Below, one piece after another: positions 1 to 11,135 of a stretch of DNA of 64,000 nucleotides. Origin of the DNA: Clonostachys chloroleuca (taxonomy: Eukaryota > Ascomycota > Sordariomycetes > Hypocreales > Bionectriaceae); NCBI GenBank assembly GCA_037952775.1, contig JBANAY010000003.1:36766001-36830000 (forward strand), read 5' to 3'. The translations under genes and the position numbers were made by a program. The number at the start of each line of letters is the position of its first letter. Position 1 is the stretch's first letter. Below the pieces are notes generated by a model. That model worked only from the letters and a program-made list of their open reading frames with translations. It ran no database searches and was not told the origin of the DNA.

Positions 1-60
1 TTTAGCTATATATAATTTTTTATTTAATTTAATTAATAGTTTATATTTGTGAACCAAAGG
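1..60. other. AT-rich left edge
   Basis: The first 50 or so bases are almost entirely A and T, then composition changes to roughly balanced within a few tens of bases. In filamentous ascomycetes such steps often mark the border of an AT-rich block made by repeat-induced point mutation. Only the border is visible here, so that origin is an inference. Confidence 0.4.
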
Positions 61-255
61 GTCAAGTTGTAGCTTTAGTAGCTCTTTAGCGAAGAGGTAC
101 TGATTAACGCCCTGCTTAACATACATAACGTTGGAATTTTACTCCTTTACTGCTGCTAACAGCACATCTGCCGATGTCTCAGATATGACCTGTGCAGTAA
201 TAATCACTAGGTTGTTAACAATCTAAAGCTGCCTGGGTTTAAGGTTGCCTGCGTG

Positions 256-275
256 GGCCGGCCCAGGCCGGCCCA
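256..275. repeat. 10-bp GC-rich tandem repeat, two copies
   Basis: The unit ggccggccca occurs twice in tandem inside a self-complementary stretch that contains the palindrome gggccggccc. It is short and has no obvious gene context. Confidence 0.6.
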
Positions 276-1161
276 GGCTTCCAGTCCGACAAGAGGCAGC
301 GATTTCTTCCAGATTCTCAAACGATGATACTGATGATGCCGAAAATCTACCGCATTATTGCACATCAGATGGACAAGGACAACAGCGATGTTCGCGACAT
401 GTTACACAGTCACCAATTGACGCATAATTTGATTTCCCGGATGCGCCATGGTTTGCGAGTGGCCTCCATAGAGGAGCGCGATATATGGCTGGCAGCCCAA
501 GCATCTGGTTGCAGGCTGATCTTCTTACCTAGCCTCGGTGACACTCCCACTTTCACTAAGCGGCTGGCAACCAGACATCGACCAGCCACATCTAACATCC
601 ATCGGCATCGAGCGCCGAATCGACTCAGCTTCTAGAGAGATAGTTCTGTCGGTACGGCTCTCTCCTCTCTCCTAATGGCGGTACAGATACGGCTCCTAAA
701 ACGTAATGTCGATGGCAAATTCAACTTAACAGAGTTTTCCACGACCAAGTTCCTTCCTGATACTCTCACATACATAGGCCGACGACGAGGTTACCTTCAA
801 ATATGTAACAGATAGCAATAACGTCACAATAAGAGATCACGAAGGAGATAAACCACAGCGAATTTATATTGTACGTGGCATAATGGATCGCAGTCTGCGT
901 AAACCAAAAGGGTTTGGGTCAGACTTTGAATTGGACCCCATCATCATCACCATTATCAGAGGCATGCTGTGTCTGCCATGCCATATACGAAGGGCTGCTT
1001 TCTTAATAAATGTATGGAGGCCCACTGTGCCCAGGGCATTTCCCAGCGCCTTCCGTTGTTTTATCATACTCGTCATGAGCTGCGACTTTTGCTCTCTGAT
1101 CCTCGCATGCCCGTGTTCCAGGCTGTTCGCAATGCCAGTGCAAATCAACACCTTTAAATAG

Positions 1162-1175
1162 TATATATATATATA
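1162..1175. repeat. (TA)7 microsatellite
   Basis: Seven uninterrupted TA dinucleotides lie just upstream of the glucan synthase remnant. Confidence 0.8.
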
Positions 1176-1204
1176 GATACTCAATACCAGGGGATCCCGA
1201 ATAG

Positions 1205-1720
1205 TTGAGTATGTTTGCGGCCGATTTTCTATTTGGGCATCTGCTTCTTTTCGGAATGCTGCGGGTTATACTCATTCCCAATATCGACAAGGTTCATACT
1301 ACCATGCTCTTTTGGTTACTTCCAAGGTAAGTGAGCTCTTTGTTTGCTCTTTGCGCGCACTAAACCTTTTTACTTAGTCAACAATTATGTGGACCAATTC
1401 ATTCCATGAAGTGATCAAAGCTGAGGAAGCGGCGGGTCGTGCGGTTCGCGATCGTATACTTTTCCTTCTTACTTTTAGGAATCGGCCTTATTCTCGCACC
1501 TCTGCTGGTAGGTAAGTATATTCCTGCCAGCATTTCCAACGTCTTTGAGGACGTGGCTGGGTTCCGCCTACTTCAACCTCGTAGCCAAGGGAATGACAAT
1601 ACAAACGGAACCCAACAGACCGGTCCGGGTATGGCTGGCTACACTGGAGCTGGATTTACCTCTGGCACATCAGGACATGAATTTACAACAGGAGTTACGG
1701 ATAAAATAAAACTTTTCTAA
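1205..1720 (+). pseudogene. C-terminal remnant of 1,3-beta-glucan synthase (FKS1-like)
   Basis: Two exon pieces (to 1326, and 1378-1720) are separated by an intron with GTAAGT donor, actaaac branch-like site and acttag acceptor. Spliced, they read as the tail of the fungal plasma-membrane glucan synthase: the [16 protein letters not shown] segment, a KVHTTMLFW motif, then KLRKRRVVRFAIVYF and a last transmembrane stretch, followed by the Gly/Thr/Asn-rich tail typical of FKS proteins (TGPGMAGYTGAG). An in-frame TGA at 1412 sits just before KLRKRR, and a TAG at 1202 lies directly upstream, where FKS coding sequence would continue. The roughly 1700 upstream residues, including the catalytic region, are absent. 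Family recognition is from motif order; no alignment was run. It is most likely a dead partial duplicate, since the enzyme is normally encoded by one long conserved gene. Confidence 0.72.
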
Positions 1721-4054
1721 GCACGAAGACATGTACATAGATGTATCTTTGACATTTTCAATGCAATCAATCGAGACCTATTAAGCTAGCCGGTAGGATC
1801 TAACCTGACACTCCTTCCAATGCGTCTGTTGGGCCCAATGATGCTCTCAGAGCTGTACTAACTATCTGATAAACAGGCAGTGATTCTAGAACCCGGTATA
1901 TTCGTCACAGTACGACCTATAACATGTGGCTCATCTATTCACAGATAGCTGCTGGCATTGAAGCTCGGAAAAATGGCCGATTGAGACCCAGAGGCTCCTA
2001 ACCGAAGTGCTGGTTGTCTAGATCCCTGGCTTGGAATTTCTTAGCATGTTGATCTCGAGCTCGCTCACGACGAATGACGTTTGTTGTTAAGCCCCGGGGG
2101 TTCCCTGCTCAGGCAGCCGAGGCCTCGCACGGGAATAGACAGTTGGCTTTTTCAGCTTCAGATGATACCAAGATCGGGCCGAATACTACGCAACTTACCC
2201 ATAACCTTGACAAGCAAGTGAATCTCCAAGTGGTATTATGCGTGTGGACGGGAGTTGGCAAGTTCCATGTATGTTGATACTAGGCCCAAGCCATCGTTTG
2301 GCGATGGGATGCTACACCCCGCGCAAAGCTTCTCGATCCCCGCATTGCTACTACCCCTCATTAGATGAGCCAAGTCCTCTTGCCAAGTGGAACTTGTGGG
2401 ACTTGCCTGTGCACCACTGATAGCTCTCAACGCCTAGGATTAAGCGTATTGAATGACGATAACTAATTCAATTATCATTCCTTTCATTAGATAAGCAAGA
2501 AAGCCAACGCTGTAACATAGTGGTTTATTTGATACGCTGTCTTGCAGTGTCTTCGTGAAAAAAAAAAAAAAAAACACCAGGCCTTGTTGAGTCTGCAGCA
2601 AAGCCCATCAACTTGAAGCGATCGTCAGGATTAGCTTAAACCTGTATAGTGTCACCGGAAGAACCACTACAGCAATCACCCGGGAACAGGTTCTCAACGA
2701 CTCGCGTGACCCTAAGAGCAATACTACATAGCCGATGGATCACCCATGTGTCATTCCCGTGGCACCTATTCACACCGCGATTCCATGGGTGAAGACGAGG
2801 TCAATGCTCGGGCTCCGAGCGGAAGTTGATGCCGTCCAAGACCAAGACGATCTTGTCTCACTCAGCATATAAAATGGCTACAGATATTGTGACGCTGCAC
2901 CATAGTCAGGGCTAATTTACATTTAGGTTTGGTGGAAGGATCTTAGCACCGAGTTGTGGTTCGGATTCCGACCCCCCTTGACACAAGCCAAAACCATCCC
3001 ATGGTATAAGCCAGAAGAGCCCATCAAAGTGCGGCGTCCACCAAATCAAATTTAAATGATTACATGTCAGTGTTCTACTACGGGCATCGTCCGACAAATC
3101 CTTGTTTGCGAGTGTCCCACTACGGAATTCGGCACCCTCACGTCTTGGTATCCGTCAACCTACATGACATGAAATGTTGCGCGTGTATAAGAAAGGGGAA
3201 AGATCAACAGAGAACCAAAACAAGACATCAGTAATTCTCGTTTAATGGCATGATACAGACGTTAACATATCCTTGTACATGAAGCGACCTCAATCTCCGA
3301 GCTTCCGATAGACGACCATGTCTAAGCACGGATGGGGATTCAAGTGGAGATCAAGCAACGGTCAGCTGCACAATACGTTGTCACTCGAGTTAAATAACAA
3401 CATGTCTCTTTGGTAGAGAGAGTTGCGGTTATGGTTAGTCGAAGACAACGTTGTTACAAATTATACTCCGACATAAAGTACCAAGCTCATCGGCTCCGTT
3501 TAAGTATTTTCGAATTCTACTCAGCCTGTCTCAAAGCACCCGTTTCCAATCATACATCTATAATTTCCAAGCATGTTTCCATAGCCCCCGCTCGAACCCG
3601 ACCGCTACATCTAGGGACACGTCTAATCCCCATGGGGCCTCCAAGTCTAGCCGGAGGAACACAGCCCCCGCGATCTACTGGCTTAAATGGACAAGGTGGA
3701 CAGGGCTATGGATGAGTTCACAGCCAAGACTACTTCCTTGGTCAGTGGAGCTTCGGACAGCTACCGACGAGAGAAAGTGCGGAGTATCTGGATCTTTCGT
3801 CCGGCCGTGTACGATATACTCGCCACTTTAGTATGTGGAGCTGAAGCTAAGCTATCTGAGCTTCTACATCCGGGGTACTCCAACCCAAGTAAAGCTTGGT
3901 GAAGGCCCCGACATCAGCATCCGTGATGGCCCGAGAGCTTCTGAGGGGCCAGTGTGACAGCATCCATCCAGGCCACTGTGAACTATGGAGTCCTATGGAG
4001 ACCACTGCATGAGCTAGATGGGCGTTGGTTCGTCTTTCAGTGCCAGAAGAAAAG
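1721..4054. other. Gene-poor stretch, no supported gene
   Basis: Only short, mutually overlapping open frames without family motifs are present. It contains a run of 17 A at 2558-2574, a TATAAAA sequence at 2868-2874 with no recognisable gene after it, and a short coding-like frame at 3687-3902 that lacks any recognised domain. Confidence 0.5.
2558..2574 (+). repeat. Poly(A) run of 17
   Basis: Seventeen consecutive A bases. It could be a retroposed 3' end or a simple homopolymer; no flanking target duplication was identified. Confidence 0.6.
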
Positions 4055-4062
4055 TATAAATA
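4055..4062 (+). promoter_or_regulatory. TATA box upstream of the PstS-like gene
   Basis: The sequence tataaata lies about 108 bp before the ATG at 4163, a normal position for a fungal core promoter with a short leader. Confidence 0.45.
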
Positions 4063-4162
4063 TAAACAGTGCTTCAACCAAAACGGAAAATTTATCTTAC
4101 AAACATATTAAACTTTCTACCGCCCTCTCGAAGACCAGAACTCCTGTTGTTCCCCCGCAAAT

Positions 4163-5623
4163 ATGCCGTCTCCTGCCGCACTTGCGGCCTTGGCCAGCCT
4201 TATACTTCCTGTCATAGGCCTGCCTCAGCCACTCGTGAACATGATGACGCCAGTGATGCCGACGTATTCCTCTCAGACAAAGGCGCAGGGAGAGTAAGTA
4301 CTGGTAGTCATTGAGAACTATTTTTGTTTGGAAAACCATATTAACTTACTCTATCACAGCCGATCGTTGGCTGTTGGACGATTCCCGGACAGACTCGAGC
4401 TCTTGCGCCCCTCTCTTGACAACAATCTCGTCTCGTACTCGGTCACCACGGAGTCACTGTCGGGAAATTACACCTTTGCAGCTTCTGATGTGCTAGCTAC
4501 AATCTCACAGAGATGGCTGGGCGAATTCATGCGCATGTAAGTTCAACCCCGAGCAAGTCAACACTACAACTTGTTGACAATTCTAGGTATCCTAACATCA
4601 CGTTCAATATCCATGCGCCATACGCTGGGTCATTGGGTGCTTTGGAGCTCGTAAAGGGAAACCTCCAAGGTGTCTTTGTATCCCGAGAGCTCAAGCCCAC
4701 CGACGTCAGCGGTTTCAAGGATGCATTTGGCTACGATCCCACGTCTGTCCCTATTGCAGGCGGCTCGTACAGGCAGTTTGGTTTCCTAGATGCCATTTCT
4801 TTCATTACCCACAAAGACAACCCGATTGAGAGTTTGAGCTTCAAGCAGCTCGATTCAATCTTCAGTTCCACGCGCAATTGTGGAGGCAATTCTATTGGGA
4901 AGTGGGGGGATGTAGGTGTCAACGGAACGCTCGCCGACAAAGACATCAGCATCTATGGAATCACACCGTGGAATTGATTTGAGGAATTCGTCCGCCAGAA
5001 GGTTCTGAGCTGTGGTGGGAAGCGGGGAGAATGTGAGTACTTTTCTTCTGGACATTCAGAGAACGCACTACAGGTCGATAACGTAGGGAATAATACAGCT
5101 CGTGCCAGTGTCCCACTTTTAGTTACCAACGTGTGGGACTTGGAAACAAAAAATGGGCCGCCAGCACGAGCTGCTCCTGCATCACCACGTCAAAGCCCAA
5201 GGAAATTAATCAACCACAGGGCGTTCCGGCGAAGATACAAACACTACGAAAAAGGACCCTCACGTCACCTGGGAGGAAACCGTCTTCAACATTTCTCGCC
5301 TCGTTTCCGAAGATCCCACCGCCATTGGATACGCGGGACTTGCCTACGTGGACAGCCCTGTCAAAGTGCTGGGTGTATCTACGACTGACGACGGCCCGGT
5401 CATTGCACCCACATATGAGAATGTTGCCCTTGCAGACTAGCCCTTGTCGCGGGTCATGTATTTCAACACCAACACTGACCCCAATGTTGGAATGGACCCG
5501 GTGCTAAGGGAGCTCCAGAAATTTGTCATTTCTAAGGAGGGCCCGAAGCTCCTGCTGCATCAGGGAGTATTCTTACCACTAAGGAAGTTCCAGCAAGACA
5601 GCAGTAGCAAGATGCTAAGTTAG
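4163..5623 (+). pseudogene. Broken phosphate-binding-protein-like (PBP/PstS-type) gene
   Basis: Exons 4163-4293, 4360-4536 and 4587 onward join in frame across GTAAGT/YAG introns. The product starts with a hydrophobic leader (SPAALAALASLILP), then shows the PstS-like periplasmic-binding fold: LVSYSVTTESLSGNYTF, a RWLGEFMR motif, FVSRELKPTD, a GGSYRQFG segment, ISIYGITPWN, and near the end DPTAIGYAGLAY and SRVMYFNTNTDPN. Fungal secreted or cell-surface proteins with this fold are known but poorly characterised. The frame is interrupted by TGA at 4974 (after GITPWN) and by TAG at 5438, where Tyr is expected before PLSRVMYF. The segment between 5033 and 5260 cannot be spliced into one open frame. 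Two separate nonsense codons argue for a real pseudogene. Expected length is about 390-420 aa. Confidence 0.7.
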
Positions 5624-6145
5624 AGAACAAGGTGCTAGGTCAAGTTCCTCATATCTAGGCCGCTTGAGGGAATGTAGATAGTTTATATAGGTGGATATAT
5701 ATGTGGAAACATTTCGTCGAGATAGGGTTGGCCGATTCTTTTTCCCCATGGCGGACTTCTCACGATACCTAGTAGGCGGACAACCAGCTAACCGCGCACT
5801 GGTGGCATAACGCTGTTGCCCAAACGTTTGCCCATACGGGCATCAAGGAAACTATGTCACCGTTGCCGGCTTACACTCAATTGAAAACGCTACATTGACT
5901 CTATCAGGACACAATAATATCCTTGGCAATATCATCTTCGTAATCGGCGATATTCTTGATCCTTTACGCCACGAAGAGCGACGATAGACTTGCCTGCTTT
6001 TTGGAGTGCTGTGGATTAATGGACCCGATTACATGTTATTGGCACGCTACAGGACACTAACTAAATGCTGCCAGCCATCTTGTGACTAATTTCCCCCAAA
6101 CAATCACCTCACCACGATGATCCTCCATCGACATCGCTCTACAAA
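5624..6145. other. Intergenic, nothing recognised
   Basis: It separates the dead PBP-like gene from the HET gene. No open frame with coding character or clear core promoter motif was seen. Confidence 0.5.
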
Positions 6146-8314
6146 ATGCCCAAAATACCATCAGATGCGATTGATAAGTACTTCGGCCTACAGCTGGGGC
6201 TGATGAAATTCAGCCAGCTCAAGCTAGATAAGGTTATGCCATCGTAAGTCTTCAATTCGTACCGGAAAACAATGACTGGCCATTAGCCACATCAGCAGAG
6301 TTGGGCTAACAGTTTTGGCCACAGGAAATACATCAGGAAATTGAACGATCCAGATTACCGGCTCGAAAAATACCAGCAGCAAGTTCGTGACCACCAGTGC
6401 GCAGCCGCTAAAGATGCCAGGTTAGACTCTCCGCGATCAATCCAACTAGCCAAAGCAAATCCTAACTCCATCTTCCAATAGCCAGAGCGAGTGGTATCAA
6501 TACGCGGGCCTAGAAGATGGGCAGATTCGGCTTCTTCATATTCTCCCGGGACCAGACGGGTCCAAGATCGAGTGCAAGCTAGTCACGCGGTCCTTCAACG
6601 ACGCCGACCCCCTCTACTACGAAGCCCTATCGTACACGTGGGGCGATCCCTCGGTTGTTGAATACATTTCTTGCGATGGGAAGACCTTGCAGGTTACGGT
6701 GAATCTATGGACTGCGCTCCATCACATTCGCCACTCCTCCAAAGAGAAAGTCATGTGGATCGATGCCGTGTGCATCAACCAGGGTGACATCGATGAACGC
6801 AGCTCGCAGGTTCGCCTGATGGAGGAGATCTACCGCCGCGCCTCGACCGTCGTCGTGTGGCTTGGAGACGGAGGGCCAGAAGTTACCGAGGCATGGAACC
6901 TCATGCAACGCCTTGACGAGTCAAAAAGAAAGGTTCCCCCGAACCCAATCCAAATATGGCAGAACGAGCTTGCCGACTACGGATTGCCCCCGGCCAATGC
7001 ACCCGAGTGGGAAACTCTAGATGCTCTGCTTTGGCGACCCTGGTTCGTCAGGATATGGATTGTACAGGAGATCACGCTGGCAAGAGACGCTGTCGTCTTC
7101 TGTGGCAACGAGACTATTTCTTGGGACAAGTTTCTCTGGATTATTTGGTTTCTACGCTTACGTAACTTGGAGGGGACATACAATCTCGACGTCTCACCCG
7201 CCTTTCGGCTGGGCATCCTTGGTTCTGCTCATCGTTCCGGCCGAGCTCTTCCTCTTCTCGAGTTGCTAGGATTGTTTCGACGGTCCTTGGCCACAGATCC
7301 TCACGACAAAGTTTACGGATTGCTGGGACTAGCAGCCTCGCATGAGGTGGAAATTGATTACAAGATCCCATACTCGCAAGTATATCTCGATGTTGCGAAG
7401 TCGATTATGAAGGAATCACTGGATATCTTGAGCCACGTCGAGGACACGAATTGGAAGGAGGGGACCGACATGCCCTCATGGGTGCCAAATTGGGCTGTTC
7501 AGCGCTACGCAGCTCCCTTCCTAACGCTCGACCAGCGGTTTGGCCACGCATTCCAGGCAAATGGGAAGACCTCGCCTTCTTTTCGATTTGGTGCTGATGG
7601 CAGGAGTCTCATTACAAAAGGCATTATCCTAGACTTCGTCAGCGCCGTAGGCCACCGCCTGGGAACAAGTGATCGTATCTACAGGCCTGATCACAACAGG
7701 ATGTCTGGCAAGCCGTTGGAGGCCGCACAACCCCTATTACATACCTTTCAAACCAAACGTATGCGCTTCTGTGAGCTCCTCATCCTGAATCTCAAGACGT
7801 ACCCTACAGGAGAAGACATTCACTCTGTCCTCGCGAGAACAATGGTACTTGACGCAAAGATCCAAGTACCCCGACGTCTGTATGACGAAACAGCTCAGGA
7901 GGGAGCAGAAGAGGAGCTCGACCTTGTGAAGGCATATCCCATGTGGCGGAGTCAGTTTGCCACCTTCCCATTTGAAAGCTCGAGAGTCCCCGAGGATGGC
8001 TTGCAGATGCAGGAAGCCGCCATGGCCATGGCCTACCAGCAAGGCGTTTCATGGCCGGCAGGAGGACGTCGGGTTTTCACAACAAAAAATGGATACGCAG
8101 GATGGGGTCCTTGGGGGTGGGTAGGGGAGATGCCGTGGTGCTCTTTAAAGGCGGAAAGACAACATATATCCTCAGGGAAGTGTCGAATGCAGCAAGGAAA
8201 GTGCCGGGTCAGGCAAAGACGTACGAGTTTCGAGGCGAGGCCTACCTGCATGGGTTCATGGATGGGGAAGGATTCAGCGGTGATTACAAGTCGGAAGAGT
8301 TTCAAATCGTGTAA
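6146..8314 (+). CDS. HET-domain (heterokaryon incompatibility-type) protein, single-base frameshift near the C-terminus
   Basis: Exons are 6146-6243, 6325-6420 and 6482-8314; both introns have standard borders and preserve frame. After about 100 N-terminal residues comes the HET domain: YEALSYTWGDP (near residue 114), MWIDAVCINQGD (near 155-165), RSSQVRLMEEIYRRAS and VVWLGDGG, then FVRIWIVQE and DKVYGLLGLA. HET domains mediate non-self recognition and cell death in fungi. The C-terminal hallmark (GDAVVLFKGGK, AYLHGFMDGE) lies one frame away from the rest; the shift falls around 8100-8120 within tcc-tt-ggggg. One additional base would give a frame of 675 aa ending at the stop at 8312. No GT-AG intron can bridge it. 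Either decay or a consensus error. As sequenced, the upstream frame runs to 8369 with a nonsense tail. Confidence 0.8.
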
Positions 8315-8633
8315 CCGCAGATTAAGAGAGTCAGTTGTCAGTCGCGCATGCATCTCCTTAATAATTTAATTCATCCATGCGCTATACCGTAAAAGGTCGA
8401 ATCGTTCCTCAAAGTCAGTTACGGTATAGCTTGCCGCTCAATCTTACTGTATCATGATTCTCCACGCTGCCCCGTCGCACAAAAGATCTTTTATCTGGCC
8501 CTCCCGTCCGCCCTCCCGCTCGAACTTCCCACGTCCTTTCTCGTAAGATGTTCTGAGCGCTGGAAGCACGATAACGCTAGCAAGAATACTAAGAAATGCA
8601 AAAGAACATGGCCCCACGGGTATTTTGACGGTA

Positions 8634-10658
8634 CTGTGGGAATGGCGGATGCAATTCATCGTCCTACTCGTGTCGTGTGGACTCCTTGGGGTAATATTTG
8701 GAGTTCTCCAACGCAACCATGGCTAGAACACTGAGTATTGGTCGCTATCTGGGATGAGCCTTAATGCCCTTATTGCTACTCTTTCGGCAATTCTCAGGGC
8801 GATGATCCTTGGCATACTTGAAGAAAGTGAGAGCTCAGAGCGTCCTCAACAGGCCACCCGCGATTTTCTAACACCGAGTGTGTAGTTATCAGCCAGCTTA
8901 AATGGACTTGGCAACGTACACCTCGCCTTGTTCGTCATCTGAGCCATATCTATCAGGCAAGCAGAGGATTTTGGGGCTCTATCCTGCTCCCTGCTAGGCT
9001 TCGTGCATGGTTGTAAGTAGTCGCATCACCTCTAATTGTCACCAGCTAAGATGAGCTAACACAATCACGCAAGTTCGTACTCCTACATCGGATGCCTCCT
9101 AGTGCTGCTCTCCATTGGCGTTGGCCCCTTTTCTCAACAAGCTGTGGGGACCAGAATCTGCAACAAGCCTGTTCCCAATGCTCAAGCAAAACATCCTTAC
9201 ACCTATTCAGGGATTCCGACCAGTCGCATTGGAGCTGGCAACTATATCACTAAACCTGGTTTCGCTATTGCCGTCATCGGTGCATCTACAGGTGCGATAA
9301 ACGTGAACCCATCGACACTCCTGGAGGGTTGCTCGACTGGCAACTGCCCTTTCCCAAGCATCGTCGGGGACGTATCCCTTTCCACCATGGGTATCTGCTC
9401 AAAGTGTATCGATACAACACGTTACATCCGAGAATGGACGGTTAACAAGACCACCATCGTCGGACTCCCAGAGCTAGCCAACTTTACGGACGGCACTACC
9501 GCTCGATCTAATTTCTTCTCGGTGAAGCAGTATAGCATCGAATGGGCCCGAGGAGACTTTAGCGAAGACTTTATCAGTGTCTTAGCAGCGTCTGTTGATA
9601 ACCACACCTTCCTTGCCGCGACGTCAGACAGCTGCGAGTACAAGAATGACACGAGTCGCATCAGCAAATGCGTTCCTCCCTCTTCCACTAACATTCTTTT
9701 AAATATTTCAGGGGGGTAACGTAATTGCTAATGTCTTCGCGGCTACATGTTCCTTTTATTGGTGTATGAGGCATCACAAGGTAGACGTGGAGCAGGGCAC
9801 GCTGTCCGAGACGCTCGTTGCTGAGAGCCCGGGTTTCTTCACAGAGCCATCTCTTGAACTCTATAGGGATGTCTCATTCTGGAAGCCTACATGTAAGGTT
9901 GGAGATGACATCTGGGACCTTACGAGGGCCAGCTAAAGGGTCCTGTGCCTGAACAACGTGATATACCCACAAGCGCAAACTGTACCGTCATGACCTCATC
10001 ACTTGGAAGGCCAGCACTGGAGAATACCTTGGCAGCCCTCGATGGCAATTGCAACTACCGAGGAAATTTACCTGTGGAAACCATACGGCAAAGATGGGAG
10101 AATAACTACTGCGACCCTTGGAGTCTAACGGGCCTACTTAATGGTGGCAGTATGTCATATGCCTCCACTGTGAATACCGCGGCTAGAATTGCAACTGCTC
10201 TAACGAATCGTAGGCGAGAGATCGCGGTGCAACGAAACTTCTTGGTCGACGAGTTCAACCCTGTGGCCGAGCCTGGCGGCTACATATATGGAGAGGTGAT
10301 CCAGACCGCCGTCTGTACTGAGTTCTTGTGGCGTTGGCTTCTTGGTCCTGCCTTGATCCTGCTGGTCACGTTTGCGTTTCTGATGTACTCGGTCGTTCGT
10401 TCCGTCGTCCGAAGGAACCTCGAACCACTCTGGAAGAGCTCCCTGCTGCCAGCACTGTATCTCAACCCAGGGTCTGAGTCACTTGCCAGTGAAGATAGTA
10501 ATGTGGAGCTAGAGAAGACGGCGAATGGCGACACCGTGGCTCTGACTAAAACTAGCGAGAATACATGGGAGTTACTGAAGGAGGAGGATCACGGCGACGG
10601 ATCGCGGCGAGGAACAAAATATGAAATAGTGATGGACTGGTCAAAACGCGAGCCCTGA
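8634..10658 (+). pseudogene. Broken DUF3176 membrane-protein gene
   Basis: Recognised pieces, in order, are an N-terminal hydrophobic segment (FIVLLVSCGLLGVIFG), MSLNALIATLSAILRA, ISQLKWTW, YQASRGFWGS, a second membrane segment, VGPFSQQAV, a long Cys-containing extracellular region (CSTGNCPFP, GICSKCID), ATCSFYWC, and a final transmembrane helix before a cytoplasmic tail. This is the DUF3176 architecture common in Pezizomycotina; its function is unknown. Introns at 8828-8885 and about 9013-9074 splice normally. The lesions are TAG at 8724, a frameshift after the six-G run at 9711-9716 (five G would stay open), and another frame change around 9919. It lies 320 bp after the HET gene on the same strand, and both are damaged. 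The 3' end is intact to the stop at 10658. The exact start is uncertain. Confidence 0.72.
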
Positions 10659-11135
10659 TAGCCTGATATCTAGAGGTTGATTCTTTACATTTGTAGGGAC
10701 CAGAGACCACATGTAGATTCCAGTGAAATCTAATCAGATAAGAAAACGCACAAGTGTGATAGGGCTTCATGTCGGAAGCGTGGCCTAGCAGACTGCAAGT
10801 AATGTTGCCGATAGGGAGCCCTTAGAGGGCTCGTTACCCAAAACGGGGAGCCTCCTGCTCTGAAGGCAACCGCTCACCAGGCACTTGAGCGCTATCATCT
10901 ACTCTGAAGGCCTCTTCCACGGTGGTGCGCAGCCTATGAATCTGATGGCGCCTGCGAACACGTGACTCGTCCCGTCTCGTGTTATTGTTTCGTGCCACTA
11001 GGCCCTCCTCCCCCCCCCCCCAACGAAACCAAGGTGAGAACTCGTTCACCCTCCAAAACTTGCAATTTCTCGCTCCTTCATCCCGCAAGTTCTTTCTCTA
11101 GGCTGGCCACCATTATCGGGCTAAACAAAGCCATC

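Noticed and set aside
864..1290. Overlapping plus and minus frames upstream of the glucan synthase remnant
   Set aside because: All frames are about equally open, none shows a family motif, and FKS similarity does not extend into them.
9672..9710. Intron-like 3' end (tatttcag) before the G6 run in the DUF3176 gene
   Set aside because: The only possible donor is poor, the intron would be 39 bp, and splicing would still enter a stop codon, so a frameshift is the better explanation.
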